A stretch of DNA of 64,000 bases, taken from Musa acuminata AAA Group (Eukaryota; Streptophyta; Magnoliopsida; Zingiberales; Musaceae). Position 1 is the stretch's first letter; every line of letters starts with the position of its first letter. Shown one piece after another: positions 1 to 13,600 of this stretch. The position numbers and the translations under genes were made by a program. The notes below the pieces were generated by a model, which did no database searches, was not told where the DNA came from, and saw only the letters and a program-made list of their open reading frames with translations. The stretch lies in NCBI RefSeq assembly GCF_036884655.1, contig NC_088357.1, positions 11,003,501 through 11,067,500 on the forward strand, in the 5' to 3' direction.

Positions 1-3000
1 AGTCAGCATGATAAAATAAAGCAAAGTGCCACAGTTACGAGTCTGAAAGCAGATTGGAACATAAAAACATATATTCAGCATAATAACACATTCAATCAAT
101 TGGTACATAATAATGCTCCAAGATACCCAAAAAGAACATAAATACGACAAAATTCAAATGCAACTTGAGAAGCTAATCAGAAAGAGAAATTTTGTTGACT
201 TTACCAAGGTTGCAAACCTTTTTTTCCTACCTAGGACTGCAAAAGGGATCATAAACTCAGACGATAGAATTGTATGATTATACAATTTAGACAAAATTAA
301 ATATCAAAAATCTTTATAAATGATTTTTTATTAAATTTTAGTCTCTCATATGTTCTTATGCTTATAATTGCATTTTAATTAAAGTAAATTCATAATTTCA
401 TAAGTGTTTAATATTTGATGAATAATAATTTTTTATTTTATGTTTTATTTTTTTTCAGGTTTCAAGGGTTCGATTATACAATTCAAGAATATGCTCATCT
501 CAATTCAAGAAAGATACCCGCTTACAAAAAGAATGATTGTATTAGTTCTTTAAATATTTCAAGGGTTTGAAATATTTAAAGAACTTTGTATATTAGTGAT
601 GGAAACTTTGTGTTACCAATGTCATATTTTGGTTTCTTTGAACTTGTGAACAAGCAACAGTAAAGATGCATATAAAATTTGTTCTTTACCAACTTGCATT
701 TGAAAATTATTTTATTTAGATGCACCAGCATAGAACATGGAATTTCTTCCACTGGATCCTTACGAGACAAAAACAACCTAGTCTTCATGGCCTTTCAGTT
801 CAGGTTATGAAATGAATTTATTTCATCTATGACAAAATCCTCTCCCATGATCAGTCAAGCCTAAGATGTGAAATCATACAGGAAATGAAGTTATACCATG
901 AAACTAACTAAAATAAACTATCCACATTGGAACACATTCTGCCACACAACTTTATTGGCAAAAGGTTAAATCATCCTACAAGAACAAGCTGCCTTCAATC
1001 ACACTTTGCATCACAATTTGGTATACTATGATGGTCCAATAGAAGAAAAATAAATGCAAGTGGCTAGCACCATATTGTTTATGACGAAGTAGTAGCTAAA
1101 AACAACATATGAAAGATTGCACCAATATGTAAACCATATATTTCATAATATTCAACAAACTACTAAATCACATCAAACATGACCCAATGCATCTAGGTAT
1201 AGCAGCTAAACACACCATACAAAAGACTGCACTAAAGTAGTTGGGGAAAGGGAGAGGGCAAAGTAATGTTCGGTGAGGACTGGGAACTGAGGAGAGACAA
1301 GTAGTTATTCGTTCAGTGAGGATTAAGGAGTGACCTACAAGTAGCAGTTCTTTGCTAAAGTTGCAAAGTATTATTCTAATCTTTTTCTCTTTTTATAGCT
1401 CCCTTATTTTTAATCTTTTCTTTTTCCTTTCCCCTCTTTGTTCCCTTCCATCATTCCTCAAGTTCCCATAGGTCTGTTGATCTTGTAATATCTGACCCAC
1501 TTTCTCATCGAGCGAAGGGTACCAAAAAAGATTCAGATTGATTTTCCAATCAAAAACAAAAGTAACATTATGTAAAATCTTTGGCTTTTTCCTCTACCTT
1601 TGTCCGTACCCCATAGGCACAATGTTTGAGACAACAGAGACTCTTTTTCTACTGTAAGAATCCACATTATTACATTCCAATTCCTTCCCAGTACCTCCTA
1701 AGGAAAAAACCAAATTGGGTCCCATTATATTTCAATTTTGTTGCTCCATATTTTACTCAAAAAGAAAACGACAACAATAGCAACTAAGGCTTGAGAACCA
1801 GAGAGAGACAGCTCATCATTGAAGGATGATTTGTCATTTGAGAGAGCCGGAAGGCAGCAGGCAACAACCGGCTTTCTAAAATTCACCACCAACAGCAGTC
1901 ATGCTATTGGGAAAAGGTAGAGCCGTGTGTGTGTGTCTCTCTCTCTCTCTATCTCTCTCTCTCTCTTCTCTTTTGTGTTGAGCTTACCGACTCGACGCAC
2001 AAGTTAACCTGAGCCCAGCTTAATTCTGATCTGACATCCAAGCCGACTCACCAGCTTTTATCTAGGCCATAGGATCGTGGGATCCTGCGGTCCATATCAT
2101 AATTTTAACAATCTTGTTATGTACTAAGAGAACAAGCAAAACCAATTTTGAAAACAAGCTTTTCTCATGAAAGTCAGCAAAAGCTTTGATTTCCTTCCTC
2201 TTCTTTTGGGAAACATGCTTTGCTTTTCTTAGCTTCTCAAAGATGTGACAGTACTACTGGTTAAAAGCAATCAAATATTGACAAAAGTCTTAAGTAGATT
2301 GGGGAACATGCTTGTGTGACGACATGTATGCAGTCAGCTATATGCCTATGAGTCTCCCTCTCACTGATGTCTTTTCACTAAATTAAGCTTCTATTATACC
2401 TAGTATTGAGGTAACTAAAACTAAATTTCTCAGATATCAAACCTCTATCCCATAGATTCCCAGGTATCACAAGAAAGTGATCATTTCCTTCTCAAAGAAC
2501 TCTGAATATACATATTATTCATTCTTTGACACTCTAACGTGTTCCATCCATCATCACTTACAGAAGCTTGTTCCTTTGGGGCAACTACCCAAAGTGATTT
2601 AAGAGTCCATACTGCATTTTGATAAGTGACGTAGGTTGGTTCCTAGAAAAAATCCTTTTAAGTTAAAGGGACACCGTGTTCAAGTTACCTAACCACCAAA
2701 GTTGATGATAATAAATTTAATCCATATTTTACATTTCAAGTTCCCTTGATGTCCTTTTCCCTATTCAAGCATCCAATGACAACAAGTACACTGACAAACT
2801 GAAAATCATATTTGAAAATTTCCTTTATTTTCTATGATCTAAATATTTACGTAAATTTTATCCTTTGACAAGTTGAGTACCAAAATCAACCAGTTACAGG
2901 TTGGTGGCACATTACCAGCCAAGATAAGTTTAGGTATAGTGATGTACCATATCAGCAAATAATGGGAACAACAGTACACAAACATTATTACACAACAATC

Positions 3001-3247
3001 TCTAACAATGTCATCAATGATACTTCCTTACTATAAACCTAAACAAAGACACCAACAAGAGCGCCAACCAATCTTAATAACTCATACAGTATTACACATC
3101 AAGCACTTAAAAAACACTATAAAATATATTGAAAATAGACAGCACACTGTCTTGAAAGGCGAGCACTTCAAGTTAAAAAAATTGCATGAGAGCTATTTGG
3201 TTAACTCACACACAAAGAACAAAAATAGTCAAAGATGAGATAATTAC
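1..3247 (-). other. Large intron 2 of the poly(A) polymerase gene, running off the left edge
   Basis: This stretch lies downstream of the second coding exon of the minus-strand poly(A) polymerase gene. I could not find the next expected exon, which should carry the nucleotidyltransferase motif with GSYRLGVHGPGADID-like residues, on either strand. The stretch therefore reads as an intron of more than 3.2 kb. It is AT-rich and holds a CT-rich microsatellite near 1937-1972. No gene-like frame was recognised; the frame at 3008-3238 has no recognisable family and lies inside the intron. Confidence 0.6.
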
Positions 3248-3563
3248 CTCATTTATTTCTCCTAAAACCTCCTCTCTCTTGATAGCTTCTTCCTTGCTCT
3301 CATAAAGTCCAGCATCGAGCAAGAACTTTCACATCATACACAAATCCAATAACAAAAAAACGTTCCAATCATAAGCAACAGGAGACGGTTAAGAAGAGAA
3401 ACGCATTCCACTGATGAAGAGGAGCAATAGAGCATACCTTCTCTAGTTCAATTGTCCTCTTGAGATCTGCTGCGGTAGGCCCAGCAGTCGAGATTGGCTT
3501 TGTCGGACCATATTGTCTTGGAGCAGGTGGCGGTTTGCGAACCATTTTATCAGAACTATTCAT
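3248..3563 (-). CDS. Nuclear poly(A) polymerase, N-terminal exons (partial)
   Basis: This is the 5' end of a gene for the polymerase that adds poly(A) tails to nuclear pre-mRNA. Exon 1 is 3563-3438 and encodes 42 residues from MNSSDKMVRK to the conserved block YGPTKPISTAGPTAADLKRT, ending in ELEK at a GTATGC donor. Exon 2 is 3325-3248 and encodes 26 residues (FLLDAGLYESKEEAIKREEV, then LGEINE), ending at a GTAATT donor. Both junctions are phase 0. The block (K/T)PIS.AGPT..DL..T.ELEKFL..AGLYES.EEA..REEVL is characteristic of plant PAPS proteins. The start is ATG 3563, with a second ATG at 3545; an in-frame stop lies just upstream of position 3602. The catalytic domain (GS and DxD motifs) and the C-terminal half lie outside the window. 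Which PAPS paralogue this is cannot be told from 68 residues. Confidence 0.85.
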
Positions 3564-4400
3564 TCCAAAATGAGGCAAAGGGATAAAATTTTCCTCTTCC
3601 ACGAAGCGGTTCTAGAATAACTTGAAGCGCATATTTAACAAGAACCGCTTCCAAGAGAAGATAATAGTTAAAGATCTTGAATACAAGAACAGGCGAACAA
3701 CCACCCTAATACACGACGGATCGTACCTGATATCAGAATTAGAAAGGAAAAGGAAAAAATCACTCTTCAGTCGAATCACTAAGGAAGCGAAATCAACTGC
3801 GACCGAACCAAAGACAAAACCCTAGAGACACAAACCAAGATGACTTCTTGATGAAACAATTCAGACATAATAGGAACGTCAAAGACGCGATGTCCTAACG
3901 ACGAAATCCAACATATTCTTATAAGCGCTCTTCAATAAGGATGGATGGATCCGCCAAGATTAATACAGAGTAAAGATGAATCTTCATTATTATTTTTTTG
4001 GCCTAAATCAGGAGCGACTATCAATCTACCTCACCGCCAATCCTAGAACCGTGGAGGACAGGAACACCGACACCGGAATCCAAGAAAAAAAAAAAAGAGA
4101 GGCCAAGAAAGACGACCTAAAAAAGGGACAAAACCAGAGCGGGAGGCTCCTGCACCGGATCCGCACGGGAGGGCCGAGGCGGCGAAACCCTATAAGCGGA
4201 GCCCTGCGCCGCTTCTTGGGGCAGCCGGCGGCGGCGGCGGCGGCGGCAACCCCACACAAGGGAACGGGGGAACCGGAAGGGGCAAGGAAGAAGAGGCGGC
4301 GGATCCGGCACGCGCCCTTATCCAGCGGCGATCTCAAACGGTGTCGTCGAGCGGTCGCCAATCGGGGCGAAGAGAAGCGGGGCGATGATGGGTGGATGCA
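3564..4400 (-). other. 5' leader region of the poly(A) polymerase gene
   Basis: Between the start codon and the TATA box, this region has a GC-rich part (about 4140-4390) that is probably the transcribed first leader exon. An AT-richer part (about 3600-4100) follows and probably contains a leader intron. The open frames seen on both strands at 3976-4416 arise from GC-rich composition and a CGG run and are not supported as genes. The leader-exon borders are not resolved. Confidence 0.45.
4226..4247. repeat. (CGG)n trinucleotide repeat in 5' leader
   Basis: About seven uninterrupted CGG/CCG units lie in the presumed first leader exon of the poly(A) polymerase gene. Such repeats are common in GC-rich monocot leaders and may be length-polymorphic. 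Confidence 0.85.
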
Positions 4401-4407
4401 ATTTATA
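4401..4407 (-). promoter_or_regulatory. TATA box of the poly(A) polymerase gene
   Basis: Read on the minus strand the sequence is CCTATAAATTG. It sits just upstream of a CpG-rich leader, which places a transcription start near 4370-4380. The position, orientation and sharp change in composition from GC-rich to AT-rich all fit a core promoter. Confidence 0.55.
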
Positions 4408-4412
4408 GGAAC

Positions 4413-5489
<1,077 letters not shown>

Positions 5490-6420
5490 AAGATCCTATG
5501 ATTGGTTCCCCCACCTGCTCTTCATAACCCTTAACAATGCCTCCGCCTTGCTCTTCTCCCTTGCGCTCACCCTACTGTTGCTACTAGCCAGAGCTCTCAT
5601 GGTCGCCTCTACCCCATCCACCCCCCCAACGTCCCCCATTGTTTTGTCTCTACCACTCTTTACTAGGTTTAGCAGCATAGTCACAACTTTTTTCCTCACC
5701 TTACTGCTCTCCATAACCATTGGATCTATCACGGCATTGACATCGTCCACCCTTTGAAATGCCTCAACACTCTTGTCATATCCGACCACTTAGGCGATTA
5801 CAACCATTGTATCCTCTACCACTCCTCTCCACCCATCCTTCACCATCAGCATGAATAGGGGTGGCACGGTGCCCAACTCGATGAGAGTAATACGATTGAG
5901 CAAGTAGAGGGCCTTGATTGCACTTTGATGGACTTAGTCGGTGCATCGAGAGCGTTAAGGAGGTCCACGAGAGCAATGATATAGGGCTTTTTTTGATCCA
6001 ATGATAGAGCGGTATGCTTCAATAGAGCAGAGATCGTAAAAGGTTACAATAACATGATGGGTGGCTATGGGGGATAAGAGGCAAAGGACAATGACAAAGA
6101 CGTTGAGGATGCCCAGGATGCACATAAGCGGAGATAAAGAGATCGAGGAGAGTAATGACAATGTTCTCTTGGGCCTCCGTCACGGATGAGTGGTGGTGGT
6201 GGCCATAGAGGAGGCGGGTGGCAAGGAAGAGCACTCATCTTTATGTCTTGCTTCGATAGGCGACGGATCTCTATGATGGTTTTGGAAGTGGACTTCGATT
6301 CTGCAATGACGGAGCGCCGACATAAATGTAGAACAACGAAAAGATCGCTTAGCAATTGTGTTGGCGTCGATGTCAGTGACGCTACTATTCGGCACCACCA
6401 ACGCCATCCGTCATCACAAA
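5490..6420 (-). pseudogene. Broken U-box/armadillo-repeat E3 ubiquitin ligase copy
   Basis: Read on the minus strand from about 6410 to 5496, fragments in shifting frames follow the order of a plant U-box (PUB) armadillo domain. They are: IEIRRLSKQD (compare A.EIRLL.K); EAQENIVITLLDLFIS; AYRSIIGSKKA; VDLLNALDAPTKSIK; IKALYLLNRITLIELGTVPP; and a last intact stretch at 5789-5496 containing VGYDKSVEAFQRVDDVNAVI and KVRKKVVTMLLNLVKSGRDK. Stops and frame changes separate the pieces, no start codon or U-box domain is visible upstream, and no introns are needed. It looks like a decayed partial or retro-copied PUB gene. Its parent and exact ends are not determined. Confidence 0.7.
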
Positions 6421-6469
6421 CTAAAATATTTAAATTATTTATTTTATTCTATATTTTTATATTTTTTTT

Positions 6470-6545
6470 GATAAAATTAATATTATTAAAATAAATAAAC
6501 CTAAATATTTTAGGTACGTAACTATAGAGATGTCGATATAATTTA
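6470..6545 (+). repeat. Short dispersed repeat, copy 1
   Basis: This stretch resembles 31230-31304 over about 75 bp. Both begin with GATAAAATTAATAT, share TAGATATTTTA-like middles and end in TATAATTT. It is probably a small non-autonomous element or the decayed end of one; no terminal repeats were defined. Confidence 0.45.
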
Positions 6546-7084
6546 AAGTGTCAGGATCGTAATATTAAAGGTAGAGGGAATAAATATGGAATTAACCACT
6601 ATCGACACTTTCTTATATTATCACTAAAAATAGTGAACATGATCTTGTTAATAGTTATATTGTAGTTCGGACTAATATAGTTTGTCTATTCAACAACCTT
6701 AGTTACACATTGGAGTGACTAAATTTTGGTGCAATGACCCAACAGACCTCACCAAATTAATAAGTCCTCCTCGAAAGAAAATTGCTAGTGATTAAATTTG
6801 CATATAAAGTTGGAGGAACTAAATTTGTTGTATTTTCCTAAGAGGCTAAAATTGTATGCAGTGAACGGAGGACTTGCATTTCTATTAGTTCTCATGCATG
6901 ATAAAGTCAATGAACAATCATATTATCTTCCCTAAATATGTGAGTAATTTTATATTTATAAAAATTATAATTTCATAACCAATCGAAATATTTGACATAA
7001 TTTTAGCTTTGAATCTGATTTATTTAGTAAGAAATAACTTATAAAATTCCTAAATTAAAAGGGTATATATGTAAAAGCGTCTTT

Positions 7085-7103
7085 GGGGGGGGGGGGGGGG
7101 GGG
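7085..7103 (+). repeat. G homopolymer, 19 nt
   Basis: Nineteen consecutive G residues lie in the region leading into the KEG 5' leader. A tract like this can form a G-quadruplex and is prone to sequencing length error. Confidence 0.9.
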
Positions 7104-7629
7104 CGAAGGAGTACGGAAGCTGGAAAACTAGCAAAAGGGAAAAAGAAAGGGGAGCGAAATATAGACACACCCACCACGGGAAGGTGGGCAGCAGAGGAAG
7201 AAGACGTGTTTCCGAGGACAAAAAAAGAAAAACAATAAGAAGATAGATAGATAGATAGATCAGATGTAAAGGAGCGGTGTTGCAGTAGCCCCTTTACTTT
7301 CCCGAATCCTCCCAATTATTTCCCCCTCTCTCGGTGTCTCTGTCCCTCTATCGGCCTCTGTTGAAGTGATCAGCACAACTGACTAAGAAGCTCGCCCCCT
7401 TTCGACTCAAAGCTGCAGCAGCGATTCCAGTGTCGTTCGGTGCGCCTCCGCCTCTTGCGTCTCTGGATCCGTCGCCATAGTTCGTCCCTTCTGCCTACAG
7501 CACCGCGTGTGTTCGCTGAATCCGCCTCTTTGAAACCCTAGATTGGGTGGAGTGATCGGCCAAATTGAGGAGGAGGAGGAGGAATAGAGGGGTGGGGAGG
7601 AGAGGGAAGGTGGGTGGGGTGCATTAATT

Positions 7630-10600
7630 ATGAGGGTGCCGTGCTGTTCCGTGTGCCACTCGCGGTATGACGAGGAGGAGAGAGCCCCCCTCCTCCTCCA
7701 CTGCGGCCACGGCTTCTGCAAGGCCTGCCTGTCCAAGATGTTCGCTGCGTCCGCCGACACCTCCATCTGCTGCCCCCGCTGCCGCCACCCGACCGTCGTC
7801 GGCAACAGCGTCCAGGCCCTACGCAAGAACTTTCCTATACTCTCCCTGCTCGCCTCCTCCCCTTCCTCCCCGTCCTTCGATTACGACTTCACCGATGACG
7901 ATGAAGATGATGGCGGAGGAGGAGGCGACGGCGAGGAGGACAACGAGGAGGACTACTTTGGTTCCGGCGGTCGGTGCAGGAGGACCGGCTTCTCTTCCCA
8001 TCCCTCGGTGTCGGGTTGCTGCTCTGCCTCCGGCAGCAGGGCTGCCTCCACCTCCGCCATCGATCTTGGGTCTCACCATGACCTCAAGCTGCTCAGGAGG
8101 CTCGGAGAGGGCCGGAGGGTGGGGTACGAAGTGTGGTCGGCCTTGCTGTCTATGGGTTCCTCTTTCTCCTCGGGTCAAAATGGTCGGAGGTGCCGGCACC
8201 AGGTGGCGGTGAAGCGGGTGGCAATCACGGAGGACATGGATGTGGTGTGGTTGCAGAGCCGGCTGGAGAGCCTGCGCCAAGCCTCCATGTGGTGCAGGAA
8301 CGTGTGCGCATTTCATGGTGTGAAACGGATGGATGGACACCTTTGCCTCGTTATGGACAAGTTCAACAGCTCCATCCAGTCAGAGATGCAGCAGAACAAA
8401 GGCCGTCTTACGTTGGAGCAGATACTCAGGTTCTTATCTTCTTATTATGCTTTGAGTGAACTAATAAAAATGCACATTAACCAAGCACGCATAGAAGTTT
8501 CTTTGATGTGTGGATTTAGGGCTCTTATACATCAGCTACGAATAATGTTGATATCTGTACTTAACTAAGATATGGAAAATAAAAAAAAAACGAAACCTAT
8601 CATCACTAGGGATTGGTGAGAAGGCTTTGAAAGCCTTTTGCTTTCCTAATTCAAATCAGGAATGTATTCAGAAGGTCATTTTATGTTCCTATTTTTACTA
8701 TGATTGGACTGCCGTTTCCTATTTTCACTATGTAGGCCTCTCACTTTGATTAGTAGTTTTCTGTACCATGCTGGAGTAGACCCAGATCCAACCAAACTGG
8801 ATTCATATTGGCTGAATCCTTCTAAGCAACATATTGAACGTTGCAACCAATTGTCCCAGTCCGAACCAAGGTGAACGGTCCTATATTTTGTCCTTTTTGA
8901 TAGCCCATATTGCTGTCTAAGGGTGACCAGACCTTGGCTATGCTCTGGACTGATGGAGGTTATGAGCTCTGATAACACCATAACATTTTCATGTAAAAGG
9001 AACCATGTATTATGAACATGAATTTTCATCCTTGAAGATTCTTATAAATTTAACAGATCAGTATGAATGCAATGCACATGCAGCCTAGTTGACAGTCATT
9101 TAGTAATACGCTAAACTTTGATCAACAAATGGAAGCACCACAATTAATCATATGTTTTTCCATATCTTCCCTGTAAACCAACACATATTTATTTTGATCA
9201 TTTGCTATAATACTTAGTTTGAAGTCTCTCGTATCACATTGATGAGTTGTTCGTTTTCGATCTCCCTAGTTGTGACATCCAATTGTTTAGAGGTTGTGGT
9301 CTCTCATGCTTATGCCTTTTATTAATTGCAGGTATGGGGCAGATATTGCCCGTGGTGTGGCTGAGCTCCATGCAGCAGGTATTGTTTGTATGAATTTAAA
9401 GCCATCAAACCTTCTTTTGGATGCAAGCTGCCGTGCGGTGGTCTCAGATTATGGGCTTCCGGCTATTCTAAAAAGACCTACATGCCGGAAAGCTCGATCT
9501 GTTCCTGAGGATTGCCCTTCAAGTTTGCATTCATGCATGGACTGCACAATGCTAAGTCCGCATTACACAGCACCAGAGGCATGGGAGCCATTGAAGAAAT
9601 CACTAAATATATTTTGGGACGACGCAATTGGTATATCTCCAGAGTCAGATGCTTGGAGTTTTGGATGTACGCTTGTTGAAATGTGTACTGGCTCTGTCCC
9701 GTAGGTGGTCTAAACCATTTCCTTTGTTCCTCATTGCATATTTCCCATTAAATGGTGCATTAAGGTGTTTTTATGCAGATGGGCTGGCCTAAGCGCAGAA
9801 GAGATCTATCGGGCTGTTGTAAAGGCACGGAAGTTGCCTCCTCAGTATGCCAGCATAGTGGGTGTCGGAATTCCTAGAGAGCTTTGGAAGATGATTGGAG
9901 ACTGTCTGCAGTTCAAGCCTTCAAAGAGACCAACTTTCCATGCAATGCTAGCAATATTTCTTAGGCATTTGCAAGAAGTTCCTCGGAGTCCTCCTGCTAG
10001 TCCGGATAAGTAAATATTAAAACTGCTGATGTTCAATAGTAACAGTTAAATATAACCGTGTACATATAATAAATTATCTCTAGTCTTACAGTTTTGTTGT
10101 TATCGTTGCATATTAAATTATCTCTAGTAATTTCCCTCTTGTGATGCTGAAGTCCACTATAAATTGAAGAAATAAGAATGGACCTTATATTAGAAAATAG
10201 TAAACAATTTAGAGCATAACATATGACAGTTTGGTTCTGAAAGGTGACTATTAATTACGGACTGAAGCTTAACATTTCCCTCCTTGACTCTCCTCTGCTG
10301 AATAGGAATAATTGTTTTGGTCCCTCATTGCATGTTTTTAACTACAACGGTTTAATTCGCATATATTCATGCAGATTCTTCTCTTTACAAAATTATCTTG
10401 GCCAGAATTTGCTCAACTTCATTAATACTGGTAACAGACAACTGGATAGTCAATTTTATCACAGCCTTTTTCTGCATTCTTTCTATTGTGATGACCTTTC
10501 TTTTTAGCTACCAAATATTTTCAAACAAAAAGGCTTGGTTATGCTGATGACAATGAACTTAGGCTACAGAATACATTTATGAATCACTTGTCCAATGCCA

Positions 10601-13600
10601 TGCAACTGATTCCCTGTGACTTCCCCAGTCCTACGTGAGGATCTTTTATGTTTTTTTTTTCTTCAATTCCCATGTCAGGCGAATTTATTCTCAAAAAGTA
10701 ATACAAGTTCATTTATATTTATCAAAGTTTTTCATATCCTATCTGCTTCCCACAGTGATTTTGCAAAGGCTACTTCAACAAATACCATGGAACCTTCCCC
10801 GACATCTGTTTTGGAGGTTTTCCAGGGTAATCCAAATGATTTGCATCAACTTATATCCGAGGGAAACTTTTCTGGTGTTAGGTATGTCAAAGGTCTTGAG
10901 ATTCTTCCTATAGTGATTATCAATTTAATATGTTCCTCTGTTGTGAGGATTTACATTTTTCTTTCTTTTGTGATAGTGATCTGCTTGCCAAGGCTGCATC
11001 AGAAAAGAACAACTCAGTTGGTTCTCTTTTAGAAGCACAGAATGCAGATGGACATACTGCCCTGCATTTAGCATGTAAGCGGGGTTCTGTTGAGCTTGTG
11101 AAAACCATTTTGGCATTCAAAGAAGCTGACGTGGACATCTTAGATAGAGATGGTGACCCTCCGATCGTGTTTGCTTTGGCTGCTGGTTCTCCAGAATGTG
11201 TCCGTGCTCTGATTAGTAGATCTGCAAATGTTAGTTGTAGGCTGAAAGAGGGTCTTGGTCCATCTTTAACCCATGTTTGTGCTTTTCATGGCCAACCCGA
11301 ATGCATGCGGGTAGGTCATATGTCATACTTCAGGGCATGGTCTTTTTGTTTCGTGGACATTTCCTCAATTAAAAAACTCCTTTAAACTTTTGCAGGAATT
11401 ACTTTTGGCAGGAGCTGATCCAAATGCAGTGGATGATGAGGGTGAATCGGTTTTGCATAGGGCCATTGCAAAAAGATTTACTGATTGTGCTATTGTCATT
11501 TTGGAGAATGGAGGCTGTAGATCAATGAGTATTCTGAATGCGCAGAGGAAAACGTAAGAATTTCCAACTGCCTTATTTTTTGAAATGTTCTATTTTTTAA
11601 GGCTGAAAGCACTTACCTGTATTTTCTGGACATGCACAACTACTTTTCTTATAATGACTCATGCATTATGTTCAGGTTTATATGTTTAATTTGTTTTTTC
11701 AATACTGATTATGTCTTGGTAAAATTGTTGCTAAGCTGATGTTTACATGCTAATATGATTTCCATAAATCCAGCCTGAAAAACATATCAGTGGTTTGTGT
11801 CCTTTGCAGATTGATGATAGTGCACTGTGCACCAGATTATGAATCATAAATGGTGTTGTACATTTCTTTATCTGAGTGGTCATATAGAAGCCTTCCCTGC
11901 TGGTGCGTATTATTTAATGGAACATGCAACTCATAGTTGATGTAGGACTAGAAATGGAAAGAGTGCTTTGGCTAATTGATGGTAGTGCACCACATTAAAA
12001 TTTCACCTAAATGGAGCTGCACACTTCTTTATGCAAGTTGTCATTATAGAAGCCCTTCCTAGTACTAGTAGCATGCATTTATTTAAGGGAACATGTAACA
12101 TATAGTTGTAGGACTAAGAACAGAAGAGTGCTCCATTAACTGTTTGATATGGAACAATATGTGACAACTAGTAGCATGTATCACTTCAGCTTTGGCTGAT
12201 TTTGGATCTGTAGGTTCTGAGCTTCAATTTTCTGCTAGGGTTCAGGGTTTTAGGGATTTTTTAATTGTGAGTTGGGGTTTTGGAGGATTAGAAGTGAATA
12301 GGAGAGAATTTGGGGTTGTTGGGAAAAGATAGTACTCGGTCCTTTTTTGGTTCCTAATATAGTTCTTGGTTTTAACACTAGTTGCCCCTCTCACATGGAT
12401 GATGAATCACACCAATAGGGGAGATACTTCCTTTTTATAATTTTATTGTAAACCTCAATATCGTTCCTAGTTCGTGGAGAATTGGTCTTTATATAGGGTT
12501 ACAAATATGCTTTAATAAAATTCATCTATTTGAAGTCTCATGAATAGAGACTTCTAGAACTTTCAGTAATTTTTTACGTACTAGCTTAAGGGTTTTTGCA
12601 ACCCCATATGCACCTAAAATAGGACTCAAAACTGAGATATCAACTCAAAATATGACAGACATTTTCTAAATAGCAATTGAAATTCAGACCTAAAATTCAT
12701 TTAAAAAATACTAAAAAACACTTGTCTCAGAGCCTGTTTTAATCGAAAGTCATCTAACGCATATCATGGTTTATCATGAGTTTCTTATATATCAATTGTT
12801 GTTGCCTTGAAATAGATTCTTTCTTTTGTTGGCCTTTCACTTTTACTTTCTGTAGAGATGTGGTAGTAGAAGTCGAACTATTTCATCAACATAGGCTGTT
12901 GCCTTGTTTTGAGTCATATTGTGGTCAATTTCTTGCTGAGTTTTTATTAAGCTTTCTTTGTTTTTGTTGTTTTCTGTTTCTACATAAAAATTTTAAACCA
13001 TTCAATATTTTGCAAGTTTTTAAAAGCAATATAAAGTTTTGTTCTGTATTAGCAATATTATACTTTTTGACATGAGATGCTCTTGTTATAAATTGGTTCT
13101 TAAAATTTCATGATAAACATAATTTAGGACTTCCTGATGGGGTTTTGTATATATTATCCATAATGGGAGTCATAGCTTTTTTATTGTTGCTCATCTTTTT
13201 TATGAATAGACCTTTGCATATGTGCATCGAGACATGGAATGTGGAGGTGGTGAAGAAATGGGTTGAGGTGGCATCACAAGAGGACATAGATGAAGCCATA
13301 GACATATCAAGTCCCAATGGAACAGCATTGTGCATGGCTGCAGCTCTTAAGAAAACTCGTGAAAATGGTAATTTCCATTTTATAAACTATATTATGCTGC
13401 TTTTCTAGCTTTTCTACTATAATTGAATCTTCTCTATTGGAATCTTAATAATTTAGAAAAGCTTCTTGGTCAACAGAATGGAACACTGTAACAAATGGTG
13501 CCAGTAAAGGATGGATGATCTTTGTTTTTGAACTATAGGAATTTAAACTAGATTGCTTCTTGGGGTATATAGGAATTTAAACACAGCAATGTTGTCCATT

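Larger units (their letters stand above)
6421..7629. other. Upstream region and 5' leader of KEG
   Basis: The left part, to about 7030, is AT-rich with no gene seen. From about 7080 it changes to a purine/pyrimidine-biased leader with a run of 19 G (7085-7103), a short GATA repeat (about 7239-7260) and an AAACCCTA motif at about 7532. An adenine/guanine-rich stretch (7565-7620) lies just before the KEG ATG. Open frames on the minus strand here (7039-7315) are composition artefacts. Confidence 0.5.

Noticed and set aside
7667..8340. Overlapping frames in KEG exon 1 (plus frame +2 and minus)
   Set aside because: They are shadows of the GC-rich KEG first exon; only the RING-kinase frame has recognisable domains.
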